From: UBA7328 sp002471345
GTDB lineage: Bacteria; Bacteroidota; Bacteroidia; Chitinophagales; Saprospiraceae
Assembly (NCBI GenBank): GCA_964011275.1
Contig: CAXGOB010000019.1
Span: forward strand, 1-64,000
Direction of reading: 5' to 3'
Length of the DNA stretch: 64,000 nt
Shown piece by piece: positions 63,073 to 64,000 of this stretch; the stretch's first letter is position 1, and each line of letters opens with the position of its first letter. The position numbers and the translations under genes are program-made. The notes under the pieces are model-generated. The model did not search any database, was not told the DNA's origin, and saw nothing but the letters and a program-made list of their open reading frames with translations.

Positions 63073-64000
63073 TTTGGCAATCTTTTTCATAGCACCTATA
63101 AATTGATCTAATTCTTCTAAAGTAGTATACACGTTAGGCGTAATTCTGCATCCATGAACTCCGTGCCCATCTATAGCCACTGTCCAAATATTATACTCAT
63201 CAAGAAGAGTTTTACTCAAATCTGATGGTTTCATCCCTTTTACTCCAACATTTGCAATTGCACAAGATTTATGAACTTCCCTAGGAGTGTTTAAATCAAT
63301 ATTGGGATGTGCTCTTAGTTGGTCTGACCAATATCTCTGGATATATCTAAGCCTTTCTTCTTTATTTTCACTTCCAAGTTTATCGTAATAATCTATGGCA
63401 TTTATTATGGCTAAATCTGTATGAACAGGGTGAGTACCGGTATGATTTAACTTTTTAATATTATCGGCTTCTATTTTTCCTTCTGCAAAGAGCGGCCATA
63501 TCTGAGCAATTTTGGACTTTTTAGCATAAAGCATCCCTGCTCCAAGAGGTGTACTCAGCCATTTGTGAAGACTGCATCCATAATAGTCACAATCCAGATC
63601 TGCGATGTTAAATTGAATTTGAGCAAAAGCATGAGCACCATCTACCATCACATCTACTCCCCTTTCATGAGCCATGTCGCAGATCTTTCTTATGGGTAAA
63701 ATATGCCCAGTAATATTGATCATATGACATACCATTAAAAGTTTGGTTTTATCTGTTATGGCATTTCTATAGATCTCGACAATTTCTTCATCAGAGTCGG
63801 GGTGATTGGGTATGGATACCTCTACATTTTTTATTCCATGCCTTTCTGCTTGTAGGTAGAACATGTTCTTCATCGCTCCGTAATCCTGAGCTGCAAAAAC
63901 TGCTTCATCTCCATTTTTCCATGGGTATCCTCCTATTATAGTATCCAAAGATTCAGTAGTGTTTCTTGTAATAACAACTTCTTCTTTTGTGGCCCCTATT
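63067..64000 (-). CDS. Class V PLP aminotransferase, N-terminus outside the window
   Basis: The frame continues through the window edge (ATKEEVVITRNTTESLDTI), so the first part of the gene is missing. The visible 310 or so residues include the NTTESL motif, MVDGAHAFAQ with the PLP-contacting Asp, and the PLP Lys in SLHKWLSTP. The family includes isopenicillin-N epimerase-like and cysteine desulfurase-like enzymes; exact activity is unknown. Confidence 0.88.
   Translation of the reverse strand, partial: IGATKEEVVITRNTTESLDTIIGGYPWKNGDEAVFAAQDYGAMKNMFYLQAERHGIKNVEVSIPNHPDSDEEIVEIYRNAITDKTKLLMVCHMINITGHILPIRKICDMAHERGVDVMVDGAHAFAQIQFNIADLDCDYYGCSLHKWLSTPLGAGMLYAKKSKIAQIWPLFAEGKIEADNIKKLNHTGTHPVHTDLAIINAIDYYDKLGSENKEERLRYIQRYWSDQLRAHPNIDLNTPREVHKSCAIANVGVKGMKPSDLSKTLLDEYNIWTVAIDGHGVHGCRITPNVYTTLEELDQFIGAMKKIAKK

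Noticed and set aside
1..64000. CRISPR array, prophage or restriction/defence island
   Set aside because: No regularly spaced short repeats, no cas, phage structural, integrase or restriction genes were found.

Overview
The window is AT-rich chromosomal DNA from a member of the Bacteroidota, most likely a marine Cytophagales-type bacterium. Evidence for this: many families typical of that phylum (DUF4296, DUF3822, DUF4249, DUF6029, DUF4369-thioredoxin fusions, a TonB receptor with an N-terminal carboxypeptidase-like domain), near absence of Shine-Dalgarno sequences, and a tRNA promoter of the Bacteroidota form TTG-N19-TAnnTTTG. Genus and species cannot be read from the sequence. Most of the window is housekeeping genes, densely packed, with convergent neighbours often a few bases apart or overlapping. 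No insertion sequence, prophage, CRISPR array or rRNA operon was seen.

Layout. 1-20.7 kb: a partial tRNA-Lys, rnz with a STAS gene, clpC and infC, an FtsX/LolC-type permease, tyrS, mutS2, aroC, a giant tamB, folP, an M23 peptidase lipoprotein and a sixA / DUF4296 / response regulator / histidine kinase operon. 20.7-32.6 kb: a SWIM zinc-finger gene with no ordinary start codon, then a maltose/alpha-glucan set (beta-phosphoglucomutase, GH65 phosphorylase, GH13 lipoprotein), GNAT, acyl-CoA dehydrogenase, an outer-membrane barrel paired with a Big2-DM13 lipoprotein, an MFS sugar transporter and rlmH. 32.6-42.3 kb: a redoxin, then a seven-gene minus-strand operon (small membrane protein, DUF3822, rsmD, argS, glnS, pyrR, pyrB) divergent from tsaD. 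42.3-47 kb: a DUF4197 lipoprotein, three tandem copies of a small secreted protein gene, msrB and a glycosylasparaginase. 47-54.3 kb: an M20 hydrolase, hemC, a degenerate exonuclease, hemD, a TMTC-like membrane protein and recN. 54.7-64 kb: a membrane protein, a TonB receptor / DUF4249 / barrel / arginase run, a TlpA / TlpA / DUF6029 operon and the C-terminal part of a class V aminotransferase.

The most distinctive locus is 43.2-45.4 kb. Three nearly identical genes for 111-residue secreted proteins resembling a stand-alone TonB C-terminal domain each carry their own promoter, leader and terminator. The promoter has the form TGTAAC-N16-CGTTT, which resembles extracytoplasmic-function (ECF) sigma-factor promoters. 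The terminators are strong hairpins whose stems vary but stay paired. I saw no comparable terminator elsewhere in the window. This looks like a recently amplified, independently transcribed cell-envelope gene.

Other points of note: the exonuclease-like gene between hemC and hemD has lost three of five expected catalytic residues; two genes (SWIM and DUF4197) have no ATG, GTG or TTG in a plausible place, so ATT initiation is inferred; infC starts with TTG and is not followed by rpmI-rplT; and the M23 peptidase has Cys in place of a zinc-binding His.
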